The translations under genes and the position numbers were made by a program. A stretch of DNA of 64,000 nucleotides from the NCBI RefSeq assembly GCF_013201935.1, contig NZ_CP053833.1, positions 1,798,001 to 1,862,000 of the forward strand. Direction: 5' to 3'. The DNA comes from Arcobacter cloacae (GTDB lineage: Bacteria; Campylobacterota; Campylobacteria; Campylobacterales; Arcobacteraceae). The notes under the pieces were generated by a model. The model searched no databases and had not been told where the DNA came from. It saw only the letters and a list, made by a program, of their open reading frames with translations. Below are positions 27,814-37,715 of the stretch, in pieces (positions within the stretch are counted from its first letter, which is position 1; the number at the start of each line of letters is the position of its first letter).

Positions 27814-27841
27814 TCTATATGCTAGGTTCATATATTGTCAT
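27814..27841 (-). promoter_or_regulatory. candidate sigma70-type promoter of rplU-rpmA
   Basis: Read on the minus strand: ATGACA (27841-27836), a 16-base spacer, then TATAGA (27819-27814), 20 bases before the rplU ATG. The match to TTGACA/TATAAT is moderate. The rest of the 116-base gap shows nothing else recognisable. Confidence 0.35.
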
Positions 27842-27909
27842 ACTAACTCTATTTTTCGAACCGGAATAGTATCTTATTTTAGTTTAAACTTTCTTTAAGT
27901 CTTATACTT

Positions 27910-28293
27910 TTAATGGTAATCATTTGATAAAGCTATTGCATCAACCATAATTAGTGAATTTTTTGGCAATCCTTTTACACTAATAGTACTACGTGCTGGT
28001 TTATGTTCACCAAAAGCTTCAGCAAATAAAACGTTTACTACCCCAAAATCTTCTATATTTTCCAAATAAATAGAAACTTTTACAACCTTTTCCATACCAC
28101 TATCTGCATCTTCTAATAATGTTCTAAGATTTGATAAAACTTGTCTAGTTTGAACTTTTATGTCTCTTTCTACCATTGTTCCATCTAAAGTTACTGGAAC
28201 TTGTGCAGATGTATAAATCATACCATTTACTTTAACAGCTGGAGAGTATGGACCTATTGCTAAAGGTAAATTATCACTTTCAATAAATTTCAT
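27910..28293 (-). CDS. ridA: RidA-family (YjgF/Rid) enamine/imine deaminase
   Basis: Hydrolyses reactive enamine/imine intermediates such as 2-aminoacrylate that arise from PLP enzymes. 127 residues, starting LPLAIGPYSPAVKVNGMIYTSAQ. The C-terminal block PARSTISVKGLPKNSLIMVDAIA contains the Arg (about 105) that holds the substrate carboxylate. The acidic residue that is often Glu (VEIEAIA) is Asp here. It is alone between dnaG and the ribosomal genes. Confidence 0.92.
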   Translation of the reverse strand: MKFIESDNLPLAIGPYSPAVKVNGMIYTSAQVPVTLDGTMVERDIKVQTRQVLSNLRTLLEDADSGMEKVVKVSIYLENIEDFGVVNVLFAEAFGEHKPARSTISVKGLPKNSLIMVDAIALSNDYH

Positions 28294-28372
28294 TGGATTT
28301 TCCTTAAGTTTAAATAACTTTTGCGAATTCTACAAAAAATAAACTACTAATAAAATAAATTTAAAAAATTAA

Positions 28373-30010
28373 TTACAAATTATAACTTACAAGTTTTCCC
28401 TGTTTTAATTGATAAATATTGTCTTTAATTTTTCTTATTAAATTTGCTTTTTGTTTAAAATCAAGTTCTTTATCATAAGAAATTGCTGTTAATTTATTTG
28501 TATAGAATTTATATACCAAAGTTAATAACTCTTGATTTAATCTTTCATCATCATAATTTTCCAACTTATCATTTAAAATTATTGAATTTAATGTAGAATC
28601 TTCTATATTACTCAAAAGAAGTTCAAACTCTTTTTTATGAAATTCAAACATTGAAGCATCCACTATATCTAAAACAGCATCTAATCTTTTTGGTTTTTCA
28701 AGTATTGATTTTATGATACAAAGTTCAGCTATATCAATTTTTGTTAAATTTACTTCATAATTTCGTTGTTTAGTTGAACTTATTTTTATCAAATTCTCTC
28801 TAACGTTCAATTTTTGGGCTAAATATCTTTTATATTCATCTTGATTTAATAAACTTAAACTTTTTAAATAATCATTAGCTTCAGTAAGAGCCTTTTGTTT
28901 TTGAGAAGGTTCATTTATATCATATTTAGAAATTATGTAATCAATTGAAAAAGAGATAAAAGAGACTGGATTTAGAAAAATATCATTTAATTCCTCAATT
29001 TTTTTTGCCTTTACCATATCTGCAGGGTCTTGCCCATCGCTAAAAATTACAACTCCACCTTCAAATTCACTTTGAGACAACATTACAGCTGCTTTAAAAG
29101 CTGCTGCTAATCCTGCTTTATCTCCATCATATGCTAAAACAACTTTGGGTTCACCTCTTCTTAAAAGTGGCAAGTGTTCTTGTGTAAGTGCTGTACCAAG
29201 AGTAGCAACTGCTGTATTAAACCCAGCTTGATGAAGCATAATAACATCTAAATAACCTTCACATACAATAATCTGTTTATTTTTATATATTTTCTCTTTT
29301 GCTAAATGGTAACCATATAAAAGTCTTGATTTATTAAAAAGTTTTGTTTGAGGAGAATTTACATATTTTGCATTATGTCCTGTAATAGTTCTTCCACCAA
29401 AACCTACAAGTTTTCCATTTATTGAGTAAATTGGAAAGGTAATTCTTTCAATAAATCTTGAATAAAGTCCATTTGTTCCTGTGTCTATTATTCCTAAATC
29501 TATAGCTTCAGTTAAGTTATAGTGATTAGATTTTAAAAAATTTATAGTATCAATTGAAGAAGGAGCATACCCTATTTCAAATTTTTCTATTGAAAAATCA
29601 GAAATTCCTCTATCTTTTATATACTCTTTTGATATATTATTATTTACAAAAAGTTTTTGATAAAATTTATTAACTTCATCTAAGATTTTTGTATCTTGTT
29701 TTTTTTCATCACTATTGTTTTCATAATCTAAATTAAAATTATACATTGATGCTAATTTTTCTATTGTTTCAGGATATGATAATTTTTCATATTCCATTAC
29801 AAATTTTATAGAATCACCTCCAACTCCACATCCAAAACAGTGATAGATTTGTTTTGCAGGACTAACAACAAATGAAGGTGTTGTCTCTCCATGAAATGGA
29901 CAACAAGCTTTAAAATTTGCTCCACTTTTTTTTAACTCAATAAATTGTGAAACAACATCAACAACATCAAGATGGTTTTTTAGATTTTCTATAGATTCTT
30001 TTTTTATCAT
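28373..30010 (-). CDS. dnaG: DNA primase
   Basis: Makes RNA primers at the replication fork. The N-terminal CHC2 zinc-binding domain reads CCPFHGETTPSFVVSP, then HCFGCG (about 36-63). The primase core has YVNSPQTKLFNKSRLLYG and the TOPRIM motifs VCEGYLDVIMLHQAGF and LAYDGDKAG. The C-terminal DnaB-interaction part is poorly conserved and short; total 545 residues. It is divergent from the LapB-like gene across an 83-base gap that must hold both promoters. Confidence 0.97.
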   Translation of the reverse strand: MIKKESIENLKNHLDVVDVVSQFIELKKSGANFKACCPFHGETTPSFVVSPAKQIYHCFGCGVGGDSIKFVMEYEKLSYPETIEKLASMYNFNLDYENNSDEKKQDTKILDEVNKFYQKLFVNNNISKEYIKDRGISDFSIEKFEIGYAPSSIDTINFLKSNHYNLTEAIDLGIIDTGTNGLYSRFIERITFPIYSINGKLVGFGGRTITGHNAKYVNSPQTKLFNKSRLLYGYHLAKEKIYKNKQIIVCEGYLDVIMLHQAGFNTAVATLGTALTQEHLPLLRRGEPKVVLAYDGDKAGLAAAFKAAVMLSQSEFEGGVVIFSDGQDPADMVKAKKIEELNDIFLNPVSFISFSIDYIISKYDINEPSQKQKALTEANDYLKSLSLLNQDEYKRYLAQKLNVRENLIKISSTKQRNYEVNLTKIDIAELCIIKSILEKPKRLDAVLDIVDASMFEFHKKEFELLLSNIEDSTLNSIILNDKLENYDDERLNQELLTLVYKFYTNKLTAISYDKELDFKQKANLIRKIKDNIYQLKQGKLVSYNL

Positions 30011-30093
30011 AAAAGAATTATATCTTTTTATTATTTTATATGAACTTTTATGTTAATATCAAATACTTTTTATAAAAATAATAAAGGTTTTAC

Positions 30094-31143
30094 TTGGATA
30101 ATATAGTTTTAGAATATAGAGATCCTCTACTTGGAGTTATTCTTGTTGTTGGACTTATTTTTATCATATCTTTTATTACATACTCTTATGGAATTTACAA
30201 AGAGAGAAATGCAAGAAAAGATTATAGAAAATTATCTTTAAGATTTGAACTTGGAAAACTAAAAGAAGAGGACTACGTTCATCTTTATAAGACATATAAT
30301 CTTCCTTTTGACTCTATTTTGCTTCTAGCTTCAACTTTTTTGCACAAAGGTGATTATAACAAAGCTATTTCTGTTTATTTGACTCTTCTTGAACATGTAA
30401 ATGATAGAGTAAAAAAAGAAGAACTTCTTGAACTTTTAGGAACTACTTATTTTAAAGGTGGATTTTTACAAAGGTCTAAAGAAATTTTTCTAAGAATTTT
30501 AAAATTTTCACCACATAATGAAAATGCTTTAAAATATCTTTTGCTTATCAATGAAAAACTAAAAGATTTTAAAAAAGCAAAAGAGATAACATCATCACTA
30601 GAAGAGTTAAATTGTGATGTATCTATAGACAAAATATATTTAGATTCTTTAGTAATTATAAATGATTCAGTATTATCATTTGAAAAAAGAACTTCACTCT
30701 TATACGAAATTTTTAAAGAAAATAAAATTATTGAAAGAGTATTTGTATCTTTTTTAATTCAATACAACAAACTATTTTTTTGGGAACACATCAAAGAGTT
30801 TAATTGTAAAAAATTTATAGATATAATGTGGTATCTAAATTTTGAAGATATTGATTTTGAAAAAGTTATGGAAAATCAGTTTTTAACTGAACTTTTTAAT
30901 GCAAAAGGATATTTAAATAATCTCTTACATAGTGAAGATTTTGACTTAGATATTTTGATTTTAATAAATAAACATGAACATAAAATAAAAGCCTCATTAG
31001 ATTTTGAATTTATTTGTAGTTCATGTAAACATTCTCATCCAGTATTTGATACTAGATGTCCACATTGCCACAGTATTTTAACCTTTGATGTAAAACATAG
31101 ACTAACTAAATCTTTTTTTACAATGAATCAATCTTTACAATAA
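30094..31143 (+). CDS. TPR membrane protein with C-terminal zinc ribbon, LapB/YciM-like
   Basis: 349 residues. One N-terminal membrane helix (about 12-32), then a cytoplasmic helical part with TPR-like repeats (about 65-175: ASTFLHKGDYNKAISVYLTL, LGTTYFKGGFLQRSKEIFLR). The C-terminal zinc ribbon has CSSCKHSHP and CPHCHS (about 306-327). This order (TM, TPR, rubredoxin-like metal site) is that of LapB, which in E. coli directs FtsH to LpxC and limits lipopolysaccharide synthesis. The start is TTG at 30094, 6 bases after AAAGG. The middle repeats are degenerate, so function is inferred from architecture. Confidence 0.75.
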   Translation: MDNIVLEYRDPLLGVILVVGLIFIISFITYSYGIYKERNARKDYRKLSLRFELGKLKEEDYVHLYKTYNLPFDSILLLASTFLHKGDYNKAISVYLTLLEHVNDRVKKEELLELLGTTYFKGGFLQRSKEIFLRILKFSPHNENALKYLLLINEKLKDFKKAKEITSSLEELNCDVSIDKIYLDSLVIINDSVLSFEKRTSLLYEIFKENKIIERVFVSFLIQYNKLFFWEHIKEFNCKKFIDIMWYLNFEDIDFEKVMENQFLTELFNAKGYLNNLLHSEDFDLDILILINKHEHKIKASLDFEFICSSCKHSHPVFDTRCPHCHSILTFDVKHRLTKSFFTMNQSLQ

Positions 31144-31212
31144 AATTAAAACAATATAAAACATAATAAAAGATGTGATATACTTTTGCTTAAAATTAAT
31201 AAAAGGAAATAA

Positions 31213-31887
31213 ATGAGCGATTATTCGAAATTGGAAAAGTGTTTGGATTATCAGTTTAAAAATAAGAATCTGATAATCGAAGCACTTACCCACAAAAGTT
31301 ACAAAAAACCATATAACAACGAAAGATTAGAATTTTTAGGAGATGCTGTTTTAAACTTGATAGTTGGTGAATATTTATATCTTAAATTCCCAAAATCAAA
31401 TGAAGGTGAACTATCAAAAATAAGAGCAAGTCTTGTAAATGAAACAGGTTTTACAAGACTTGCAAATGAGATAAAACTGGGTGATTATATTTTTATTTCA
31501 ACTGCAGAAGAGAGAAATAAAGGAAGAACAAAAGCTTCTATTTTATCAGATGCTTTTGAAGCTATAATGGGAGCTATTTATTTAGAGTCTGGATTAGAAG
31601 TTTTAAAACCAATAATTTTAGATTTACTTGAAAAGTCTTACGACAAAATTAATCTTGATGTTTTATTTAGTGATTACAAAACTGCATTACAAGAGATAAC
31701 TCAAGCAAAATTTGCTTCTATTCCAGAGTATAAAATAGAAGGTTCTTATGGACCTGACCATAAAAAAGAATTTGAAGTATCAATTTGGATAGATGGTGTT
31801 AATTATGGAAGTGCCAGCGGTAAAAGTAAAAAACTTGCCCAACAAGCAGCAGCTAAAATAGCTATTGAAAAACTAAAAGAGGATTAA
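31213..31887 (+). CDS. rnc: ribonuclease III
   Basis: Cuts double-stranded RNA in rRNA maturation and mRNA control. 224 residues. The catalytic signature is [14 protein letters not shown] (about 36-49), with the second acidic site [13 protein letters not shown] (about 115). A double-stranded-RNA-binding domain occupies about 150-222 ([11 protein letters not shown], ending [20 protein letters not shown]). It is 7 bases before aroC, which is probably in the same operon. Confidence 0.97.
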   Translation: MSDYSKLEKCLDYQFKNKNLIIEALTHKSYKKPYNNERLEFLGDAVLNLIVGEYLYLKFPKSNEGELSKIRASLVNETGFTRLANEIKLGDYIFISTAEERNKGRTKASILSDAFEAIMGAIYLESGLEVLKPIILDLLEKSYDKINLDVLFSDYKTALQEITQAKFASIPEYKIEGSYGPDHKKEFEVSIWIDGVNYGSASGKSKKLAQQAAAKIAIEKLKED

Positions 31888-31894
31888 TAATTAA

Positions 31895-32974
31895 ATGAAT
31901 AGTTTTGGACATAGGTTTAGATTTACAACTTTTGGTGAATCACATGGGAAAGCACTTGGTTGTATAGTAGATGGAGTTCCAGCTGGAATTAAAATAGATG
32001 AAGAGTTTATTCAAAATGAAATGAATAGAAGAAAACCTGGGTCTAATAAATATGCAACAGCAAGAAAAGAAGGTGATGTAGTAGAGATTCTTTCAGGAGT
32101 TTTTGAAGGACATACAACAGGAACAAGTATCTCTATGATTATTTTTAATGAAAATCAAAAATCAAGTGATTACTCAAATGTAAAAGATTTATTTCGTCCA
32201 GGTCATGCTGATTTTACTTATTTTAACAAATATGGAATCAGAGATTATAGAGGTGGTGGAAGAAGTAGTGCTAGAGAAACAGCAGCTAGAGTTGCAGCAG
32301 GAGCTATTGCTAAGCTTCTTTTAAAAGAATTAAATATTGATGTAAAAAGCGGAATTTGTGAAATAGATGGAATAAAAGCAGAAAATTTTGATTTTGAAAA
32401 TGTGAGTAAATCAGAAATTTTTGCACTTGATACTAATGTAGAACAAGCTCAAAAAGATGCTATATTAGAAGCGAAAAATTCACATAATAGTGTTGGTGGA
32501 GTTGCATTAATAAATGTAAAAAATGTTCCTATTGGACTTGGAGAACCACTATATTTTAAACTTGATTCTCAAATAGCAAATGCAATGATGGGAATAAATG
32601 CTGTAAAAGCAGTTGAAATTGGAGATGGGATTTTAGCTTCAAGAGTAAAAGGTTATGATAATAATGACCAAATAAGAAAAAATGGATTTAAAACAAATCA
32701 TAGTGGCGGTATTCTAGGTGGAATTTCAAACGGTGATGATATAAATGTGAAAGTTTATTTTAAGGCTACTCCTTCAATATTTATAGAACAAGAAACAATA
32801 GATATTAATAATAATGAAGTAGATTGTAAACTAAAAGGTAGACATGACCCTTGTGTAGCAGTTAGAGGAAGTGTTGTAGCTGAATCTATGATGGCTTTAG
32901 TTCTTGCTGATATGGTTTTATTAAATATGTCATCTAAAATAGAGAATGTTAAAAAAGTTTATACAAAACAGTAA
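31895..32974 (+). CDS. aroC: chorismate synthase
   Basis: The last step of the shikimate pathway: EPSP to chorismate using reduced flavin. 359 residues. All three family signatures are visible: [19 protein letters not shown] (N-terminal), [18 protein letters not shown] (about 125-142) and the late block [17 protein letters not shown] (about 318). 7 bases after rnc. A terminator follows. Confidence 0.97.
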   Translation: MNSFGHRFRFTTFGESHGKALGCIVDGVPAGIKIDEEFIQNEMNRRKPGSNKYATARKEGDVVEILSGVFEGHTTGTSISMIIFNENQKSSDYSNVKDLFRPGHADFTYFNKYGIRDYRGGGRSSARETAARVAAGAIAKLLLKELNIDVKSGICEIDGIKAENFDFENVSKSEIFALDTNVEQAQKDAILEAKNSHNSVGGVALINVKNVPIGLGEPLYFKLDSQIANAMMGINAVKAVEIGDGILASRVKGYDNNDQIRKNGFKTNHSGGILGGISNGDDINVKVYFKATPSIFIEQETIDINNNEVDCKLKGRHDPCVAVRGSVVAESMMALVLADMVLLNMSSKIENVKKVYTKQ

Positions 32975-33016
32975 TTAAAGATATTTTTAATCTTGTTTGA
33001 AATACAATACAAGTTC

Positions 33017-33050
33017 AAAAGCAACTCTTTGGTCAAGGGTTGCTTTTTTT
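33017..33050 (+). terminator. terminator after aroC
   Basis: A 9-bp stem AAAAGCAAC/GTTGCTTTT (33017-33025 with 33039-33047) is followed by a run of Ts to 33050. The A-rich left arm would also serve the minus-strand lipoprotein gene that ends at 33055. Confidence 0.75.
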
Positions 33051-33054
33051 ATTT

Positions 33055-33555
33055 CTATAATTTGTTTAAACTTCCTTCTTCAATGAAGATTTTAACTTCT
33101 TGACCAGGATTTAATCCATATAAACTTTGCTTATAATCTGTTTCATCTACTTTTTCATCATCTCTTTTTTCTACTTCTTTTTTAGATAAATCAATACCTA
33201 CATAATTGTCTTTCATAACCCAAGCTTTTATATCTCTTGATTCGTACTCTTCACCATCAATAGTACAATTCATTTTTACTATTCTAGTATTAGCAACATA
33301 TTTATCCGTAGATTTAGCTTCACCTAAAATCCTACAATTATCAGTTCCTAATATAATTGGTATAGAATCATTATTTAAATTTTTTACTCCTGAAATTAAC
33401 TTTGCTGAAGTGTATTGTAAAGGTTTAATAACATACTCATTATTATTTTTTTTAAGTATTTCTACATTGTATTTTGGACCAGTATTAGCTACTTCTTTTG
33501 AAGAGCATCCTATAATTAAAAAAGTTGCTGTAACAATTGAAATAATTTTTAACAT
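33055..33555 (-). CDS. hypothetical lipoprotein
   Basis: 166 residues, not recognised. A lipoprotein signal peptide is clear (MLKIISIVTATFLIIGC, lipidated Cys17, followed by SSKE). Two further cysteines are in TDNCRIL and MNCTIDG (about 35 residues apart) and could form a disulfide in the periplasm. The C-terminal part reads LNPGQEVKIFIEEG. It stands alone, convergent with aroC and co-directional with htpX. No function is assigned. Confidence 0.8.
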   Translation of the reverse strand: MLKIISIVTATFLIIGCSSKEVANTGPKYNVEILKKNNNEYVIKPLQYTSAKLISGVKNLNNDSIPIILGTDNCRILGEAKSTDKYVANTRIVKMNCTIDGEEYESRDIKAWVMKDNYVGIDLSKKEVEKRDDEKVDETDYKQSLYGLNPGQEVKIFIEEGSLNKL

Positions 33556-33597
33556 AATCTATCCTTTAAATTTTTTGCGCATTATATCTAATAAATA

Positions 33598-34452
33598 CTA
33601 TCTTCTTCTTAATTCAAATTTTAACTCTTCCAATCTTGCAATTCTATCTTCTGTTGTAGGATGAGTTCTAAACAAATTTCCAAGATTTGATTTTAATCCA
33701 GAAAAAGGATTAATTATAAACATATGAGCTGTTTGTTCAGTTGCATTATGAATTTGGTGACCACCTCTTGCATAATTTTCAAGTTTAGATAATGCACTCT
33801 GTAAACCTGCTGGATTTCCCGTCATTCTTGCTGCTCCTTCATCTGCCATAAACTCTCTACTTCTACTTACAGACATTTGTATAATTGAAGCTGCGATTGG
33901 AAGTAAAATAGCCATAATAATCATCACAATAGGATTCGAATTTTGTCTATTATTTCCCATCATAGAACTAAATTGCATCATGTTAGCTATCATTGCAATT
34001 GCTCCCGCAAAAACAGCAGCTATTGTTCCTATTAAAATATCATAATGTTTAATGTGTGATAATTCATGTGCAATAACACCTTCTAGTTCATCTTCATTTA
34101 ACATTTCATATAATCCCATAGTTACAGCAATAGCAGCATTCTCATGATTTCTTCCTGTTGCAAAAGCATTTGGTGTATGATCTGGGATTAAATAGACTTT
34201 AGGCATAGGAAGTCCTGATTTTGATGTTAATTTTTTTGTAATTTTATAAACAGGATGTCTTATATCTTCCAATAATATAGCATCATAATGTTTTAGAACA
34301 TGCTTGTCAGAATAATAATATGCGTAAAAATTCATACCACCTGCCATTAAAAAAGCTATTAACATTCCAGTTGTTCCACCAAAAGAGTACCCTATAAATA
34401 CAAATAATACAGTCAAAAATGTAAGTAAAAAAATTGTTTTAGTTTGTTCCAT
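33598..34452 (-). CDS. htpX: membrane zinc metalloprotease HtpX
   Basis: Degrades damaged inner-membrane proteins. The zinc motif is HELSH in [14 protein letters not shown], with the third ligand Glu in [13 protein letters not shown]. There are four hydrophobic segments, two at the N-terminus and two around 155-205. The start is ATG 34452 with a strong AAGGAGG six bases upstream; the frame can be read 26 codons further upstream to 34530, but that part lacks a ribosome site. This gives 284 residues, the normal HtpX length. No heat-shock operator was recognised. Confidence 0.95.
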   Translation of the reverse strand: MEQTKTIFLLTFLTVLFVFIGYSFGGTTGMLIAFLMAGGMNFYAYYYSDKHVLKHYDAILLEDIRHPVYKITKKLTSKSGLPMPKVYLIPDHTPNAFATGRNHENAAIAVTMGLYEMLNEDELEGVIAHELSHIKHYDILIGTIAAVFAGAIAMIANMMQFSSMMGNNRQNSNPIVMIIMAILLPIAASIIQMSVSRSREFMADEGAARMTGNPAGLQSALSKLENYARGGHQIHNATEQTAHMFIINPFSGLKSNLGNLFRTHPTTEDRIARLEELKFELRRR

Positions 34453-34567
34453 TTTATCCTCCTTTTTGTGTAATTTTATCAAATATAAGTTAATAAAAAA
34501 TTCTTTTATAAAATAAAAAGCTAAATTCATTTAAAATCTGATAATTATTTTTTATGTAAGAGAGAAT

Positions 34568-35047
34568 ATGAAAAAATTATATATATTAAGACACACAAAA
34601 AAAGAAGATGAAGATTTAAATATCGATGACTACGACAGAAACTTATCTAAAGAAGGAATCGAAGAAGCAGAAAAAATTGCTAAAGATTTTGCAAATAAAA
34701 ATCTAAAAATTGACTTAATTGTGGCAAGTCCTGCAAATAGAACAAGACAAACAGCTGAAATATTTGCTAAATATTTAAATTATAACAAAACTGTAATGTT
34801 AAACGATGTTTTGTATATGGCATTTGTGAATGAGTTATTAGAAACTATTTCATATACATTTGATACTATTGATTCTATGATGATTGTAGGACATAATCCT
34901 TCATTAACTGCTCTTGCTGTTACACTTGTAGGTTTTAAAGAAAAATTCCAAATGGGTGGGATTATGGAAATTGATTTCGATTGTGATAGTTGGATTGACA
35001 TATCAAAAGAAAATGCTAAACTAATTAGCTATGAAGTTCCAAAATAA
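34568..35047 (+). CDS. SixA-like histidine phosphatase
   Basis: 159 residues of the histidine phosphatase (phosphoglycerate-mutase-like) fold. The catalytic loop is LYILRHTKKEDED (RHG-type motif as RHT, nucleophile His about residue 8). The second Arg is in ASPANRTRQTAEIFA, and the second catalytic His in MMIVGHNPSLTALA (about 104). SixA removes phosphate from phosphohistidine in phosphorelay or PTS proteins in E. coli. With several kinases nearby a phosphorelay role is possible but unproven. Confidence 0.85.
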   Translation: MKKLYILRHTKKEDEDLNIDDYDRNLSKEGIEEAEKIAKDFANKNLKIDLIVASPANRTRQTAEIFAKYLNYNKTVMLNDVLYMAFVNELLETISYTFDTIDSMMIVGHNPSLTALAVTLVGFKEKFQMGGIMEIDFDCDSWIDISKENAKLISYEVPK

Positions 35048-35072
35048 CAAGCTACTTAAAGCCTGTTATTTT
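35041..35072. terminator. bidirectional hairpin between the phosphatase and an exported protein
   Basis: A 9-bp AAAATAACA/TGTTATTTT stem (35041-35049 with 35064-35072) has a GCT/AGC inner pairing. It includes the stop codon of the plus-strand gene and touches that of the minus-strand gene. T-rich sequence flanks on both sides. Confidence 0.6.
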
Positions 35073-35484
35073 AATCAATATTTTTATTTAAAAGAGCAAT
35101 TGAAGCCAATTTTGTCAATTCTGTTATTTTCTCTTTACTTAGTTCTTCATCTCCTAAAATAGAAGATAGTATCTCTAAAAAATTAACTCTTCCCCAAGTT
35201 CTTAACTCAGCTGCTGTCATAAACTTATTTGTAGATATAACTTTACCTTTGCTATTGGTAACCGTAACTTTTGCTGTATCATTATTTTCAAAATTACCTT
35301 TTATTCCATCATTATTTGATATTTGATAAGTAATCTTAGCCTGATATAACTTCCCTTTAACAATAGACCCATCATCAATAACTTTTTTTGGAAAACCCGT
35401 CTCTTTAAAAAAACCATCCCATTGATTTGCTAAAAGATTTGAAAAACTAAATATCATAAAAATAAAAAACAAAATTTTTTTCAT
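35071..35484 (-). CDS. hypothetical exported protein
   Basis: 137 residues, not recognised. A Sec signal peptide is visible (MKKILFFIFMIFSFSNLLA, cleavage about residue 19-20). The mature part is a small, likely beta-rich domain (GKLYQAKITYQISNNDG, TAKVTVTNSKGKVISTN) followed by a helical end. There are no cysteines in the mature part. It lies 10 bases after mnmE on the same strand and is probably read through from the rpmH-mnmE run. Conserved association would have to be tested by comparing genomes. Confidence 0.75.
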   Translation of the reverse strand: MKKILFFIFMIFSFSNLLANQWDGFFKETGFPKKVIDDGSIVKGKLYQAKITYQISNNDGIKGNFENNDTAKVTVTNSKGKVISTNKFMTAAELRTWGRVNFLEILSSILGDEELSKEKITELTKLASIALLNKNID

Positions 35485-35494
35485 ATATTTTCCT

Positions 35495-36835
35495 TTATTT
35501 ACCTAAACAAAATTCACCAAACATAACATCTAACATTTCATCATTTTCATAAGGTCTTGTTATTGATGAAATACTTTCTAAAGCTTCAGTTATGAAATGA
35601 GCAAAAAACTCCAATTCACCACTATTTAAAGGTTGATTTGCTAAATTGATATTATATAAAGTATTTTCTACTGAAGTTACTTGTCTTTTTGAAATCAATG
35701 ACATTTCATCTCCAAAAGTATTTGAATCAAGTATTTGTTCAACTTTTTTAATCAATGGATTTATATCCTCTTTTGTTGAAAGTTCTATAAAATCTGTAAT
35801 AGTAGATTTATCAAATCGATTTACTAAGTCAGATTTATTTAAAACTTTTATTATCTCTTTATTTGAATTTTCATTTATTAGTTCTAAAATTTTTTTATCT
35901 TCATCATCACAAACTTTACTATTATCAAAAAGTGCTATTACAATATCTGCTTCATTTATAGTTTGAATTGATTTTTCAATTCCAATTTTTTCAATTACAT
36001 CACTTGCATTTCTAATACCTGCTGTATCAACTATTTTAATGATATGTGTGCCTATTTTCACACTCTCTTCAATAGTATCTCTTGTAGTTCCTGCAATATC
36101 TGAAATTATAGCTCTATCATAGTTTAAAAGCTTATTTAGAAGGGAAGATTTTCCAACATTTGGTTTTCCAATGATTGCTACTTTAAAACCTTCAATCATT
36201 CCTTCTCTTCTTTTGCTTGCATCTAAAGTATTTGAAAGTTTAATTTTTATTTTTTCTATTTTATTTTTAATTTGCTCAAAAATATCACTAGGCAAATCCT
36301 CTTCAGCATAATCTATTGAAACTTCTGTATAAGCTAACATAAAAAGTAAATCTTCTCTTATTTCATTTACAAAATTTGTTAATTCACCTTTTAATTGTCT
36401 TGCTAATAATTTAACAGCATCTGCACTTCTTGCTTCAATAATTTTTGATATAGCTTCTGCTTTTGTTAAATCTATTTTATTGTTAAAAAATGCTCTTTTT
36501 GAAAATTCTCCTGGATTAGCAATTCTAGCTCCATATCTTAAAGCTTCATCTATTATCATATTTGCAATTGCAATTCCACCATGACATTGAAACTCTATTA
36601 CATCCTCTCCTGTGAAAGAAAAAGGAGCTTTAAAATATAAAACCAAAGCTTCATCAATAATTTCATTATTAAAATCATAAAGATAAGAAAGTGTGGCTAA
36701 TCTTGGAGTGAAATTATTCTTTTTTGAAATTTTTGTAGCAATTTCAAGAGCATTTACTCCTGAAATTCTTACTATTGAAATAGAACCAATTCCATTGGCT
36801 GTTGCAATTGCAACAATTGTAGCATCATCAAACAA
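35495..36835 (-). CDS. mnmE: tRNA modification GTPase MnmE
   Basis: With MnmG it makes 5-carboxymethylaminomethyl-uridine in tRNA wobble positions. 446 residues. The N-terminal folate-binding domain (TIVAIATANGIGSISIVRISG) is followed by a helical part, with a G domain inserted at about 210-365 (IIGKPNVGKSSLLN, DTAGIR, LNKSDL). The conserved C-terminal Cys motif ends the protein (FGEFCLGK). It lies 2 bases after the KhpB/Jag gene, in the typical rpmH-rnpA-yidD-yidC-jag-mnmE order. Confidence 0.97.
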   Translation of the reverse strand: MFDDATIVAIATANGIGSISIVRISGVNALEIATKISKKNNFTPRLATLSYLYDFNNEIIDEALVLYFKAPFSFTGEDVIEFQCHGGIAIANMIIDEALRYGARIANPGEFSKRAFFNNKIDLTKAEAISKIIEARSADAVKLLARQLKGELTNFVNEIREDLLFMLAYTEVSIDYAEEDLPSDIFEQIKNKIEKIKIKLSNTLDASKRREGMIEGFKVAIIGKPNVGKSSLLNKLLNYDRAIISDIAGTTRDTIEESVKIGTHIIKIVDTAGIRNASDVIEKIGIEKSIQTINEADIVIALFDNSKVCDDEDKKILELINENSNKEIIKVLNKSDLVNRFDKSTITDFIELSTKEDINPLIKKVEQILDSNTFGDEMSLISKRQVTSVENTLYNINLANQPLNSGELEFFAHFITEALESISSITRPYENDEMLDVMFGEFCLGK

Positions 36836-36837
36836 GA

Positions 36838-37707
36838 TTAAATTTCTCTTGCTCTATATTCATTAACAAGTACATATTTGTCACCTCTAACATTTGTTTT
36901 TACAGCAACGTATTTATCAGGGAACTCTTCTCTTAGTTTTTTAAGTGCAATATGAACTAAAATACCATCAAGTGGTTTAGTTTTAAATGTACCTTTTTCT
37001 TTGATAATCTCTATTATTGGCTCAAGATAAGTATAAATTGCTTCTTCTTGATTTTTTAAGAATTCTGCAACTTCAAGTCTCAACATTAAGCCATATTTTT
37101 CATTAATCCAATTAAATAAAATATAAGATAATGCTTTGTATCTATATCCTTCTTTACCAATTAATAAAGCAGAATCTTCACCCAAAAACTCTATATAAAG
37201 TGTTTCTTCATCATAAAATTGTACATTAATCTTTTCAATTTTATAACAAGTATTATCGAATAAAATAGAAATTCCTTCTTTTACTTCTTCTAAAATTTTT
37301 TCTTTATCTTTTTTTACTACTATTTTAGAAATTTCTGTTTGAGAAGCATTTTCATTATAAAAATTATCAAAGATTTTATCTTTTGACTCCATCTTTGGAG
37401 ATGCAACTACAACTTGCTCTTTTTCTTTACTTATATCATTTTGTTCAGATTTAATTGAGTTCTCGATTCTTTGAGAAATTTCTTCAATCTTTACATCTTT
37501 GTTTTTAAAAGTTTTTGTTTCTTGAACATATGTTCTACAATTGTTTTTAAAACATGCTTGAATAATTGCATTTTTTTTACCAAAACCAAGGAATCCCTTA
37601 CTTGGTTGTTGGATAACTTCAATCTCTAATTCAGTAATTGAGCAATTAAACTCCGCTGTTGCTAATTCATAAACTTTCTCTAAACAATTTGCTTCAAACT
37701 TTTTCAT
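36838..37707 (-). CDS. khpB: RNA-binding protein KhpB/Jag
   Basis: 289 residues. An N-terminal Jag_N domain (about 1-50, with KGFLGFGKKNA), an acidic/charged linker (about 60-130), a KH domain (about 150-215, LLIGKEGYRYKALSYILFNW) and an R3H-like C-terminus (about 225-289). In other bacteria KhpB with KhpA binds many RNAs and affects cell shape. The R3H core has the His (LVHIALKKL) but Gly where the Arg of R-x3-H is expected. It sits between yidC and mnmE with 2- and 8-base gaps. Confidence 0.9.
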   Translation of the reverse strand: MKKFEANCLEKVYELATAEFNCSITELEIEVIQQPSKGFLGFGKKNAIIQACFKNNCRTYVQETKTFKNKDVKIEEISQRIENSIKSEQNDISKEKEQVVVASPKMESKDKIFDNFYNENASQTEISKIVVKKDKEKILEEVKEGISILFDNTCYKIEKINVQFYDEETLYIEFLGEDSALLIGKEGYRYKALSYILFNWINEKYGLMLRLEVAEFLKNQEEAIYTYLEPIIEIIKEKGTFKTKPLDGILVHIALKKLREEFPDKYVAVKTNVRGDKYVLVNEYRAREI

Positions 37708-37715
37708 GAGTTTCC

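Noticed and set aside
27794-27909. A small RNA or tRNA in the gap upstream of rplU (GGTTCGAA seen)
   Set aside because: GGTTCGAA recalls a T-loop, but no acceptor stem, D-arm or anticodon arm can be built around it.
34453-34530. Longer N-terminus of HtpX
   Set aside because: The strong AAGGAGG points to the ATG at 34452 and the family length fits only that start.
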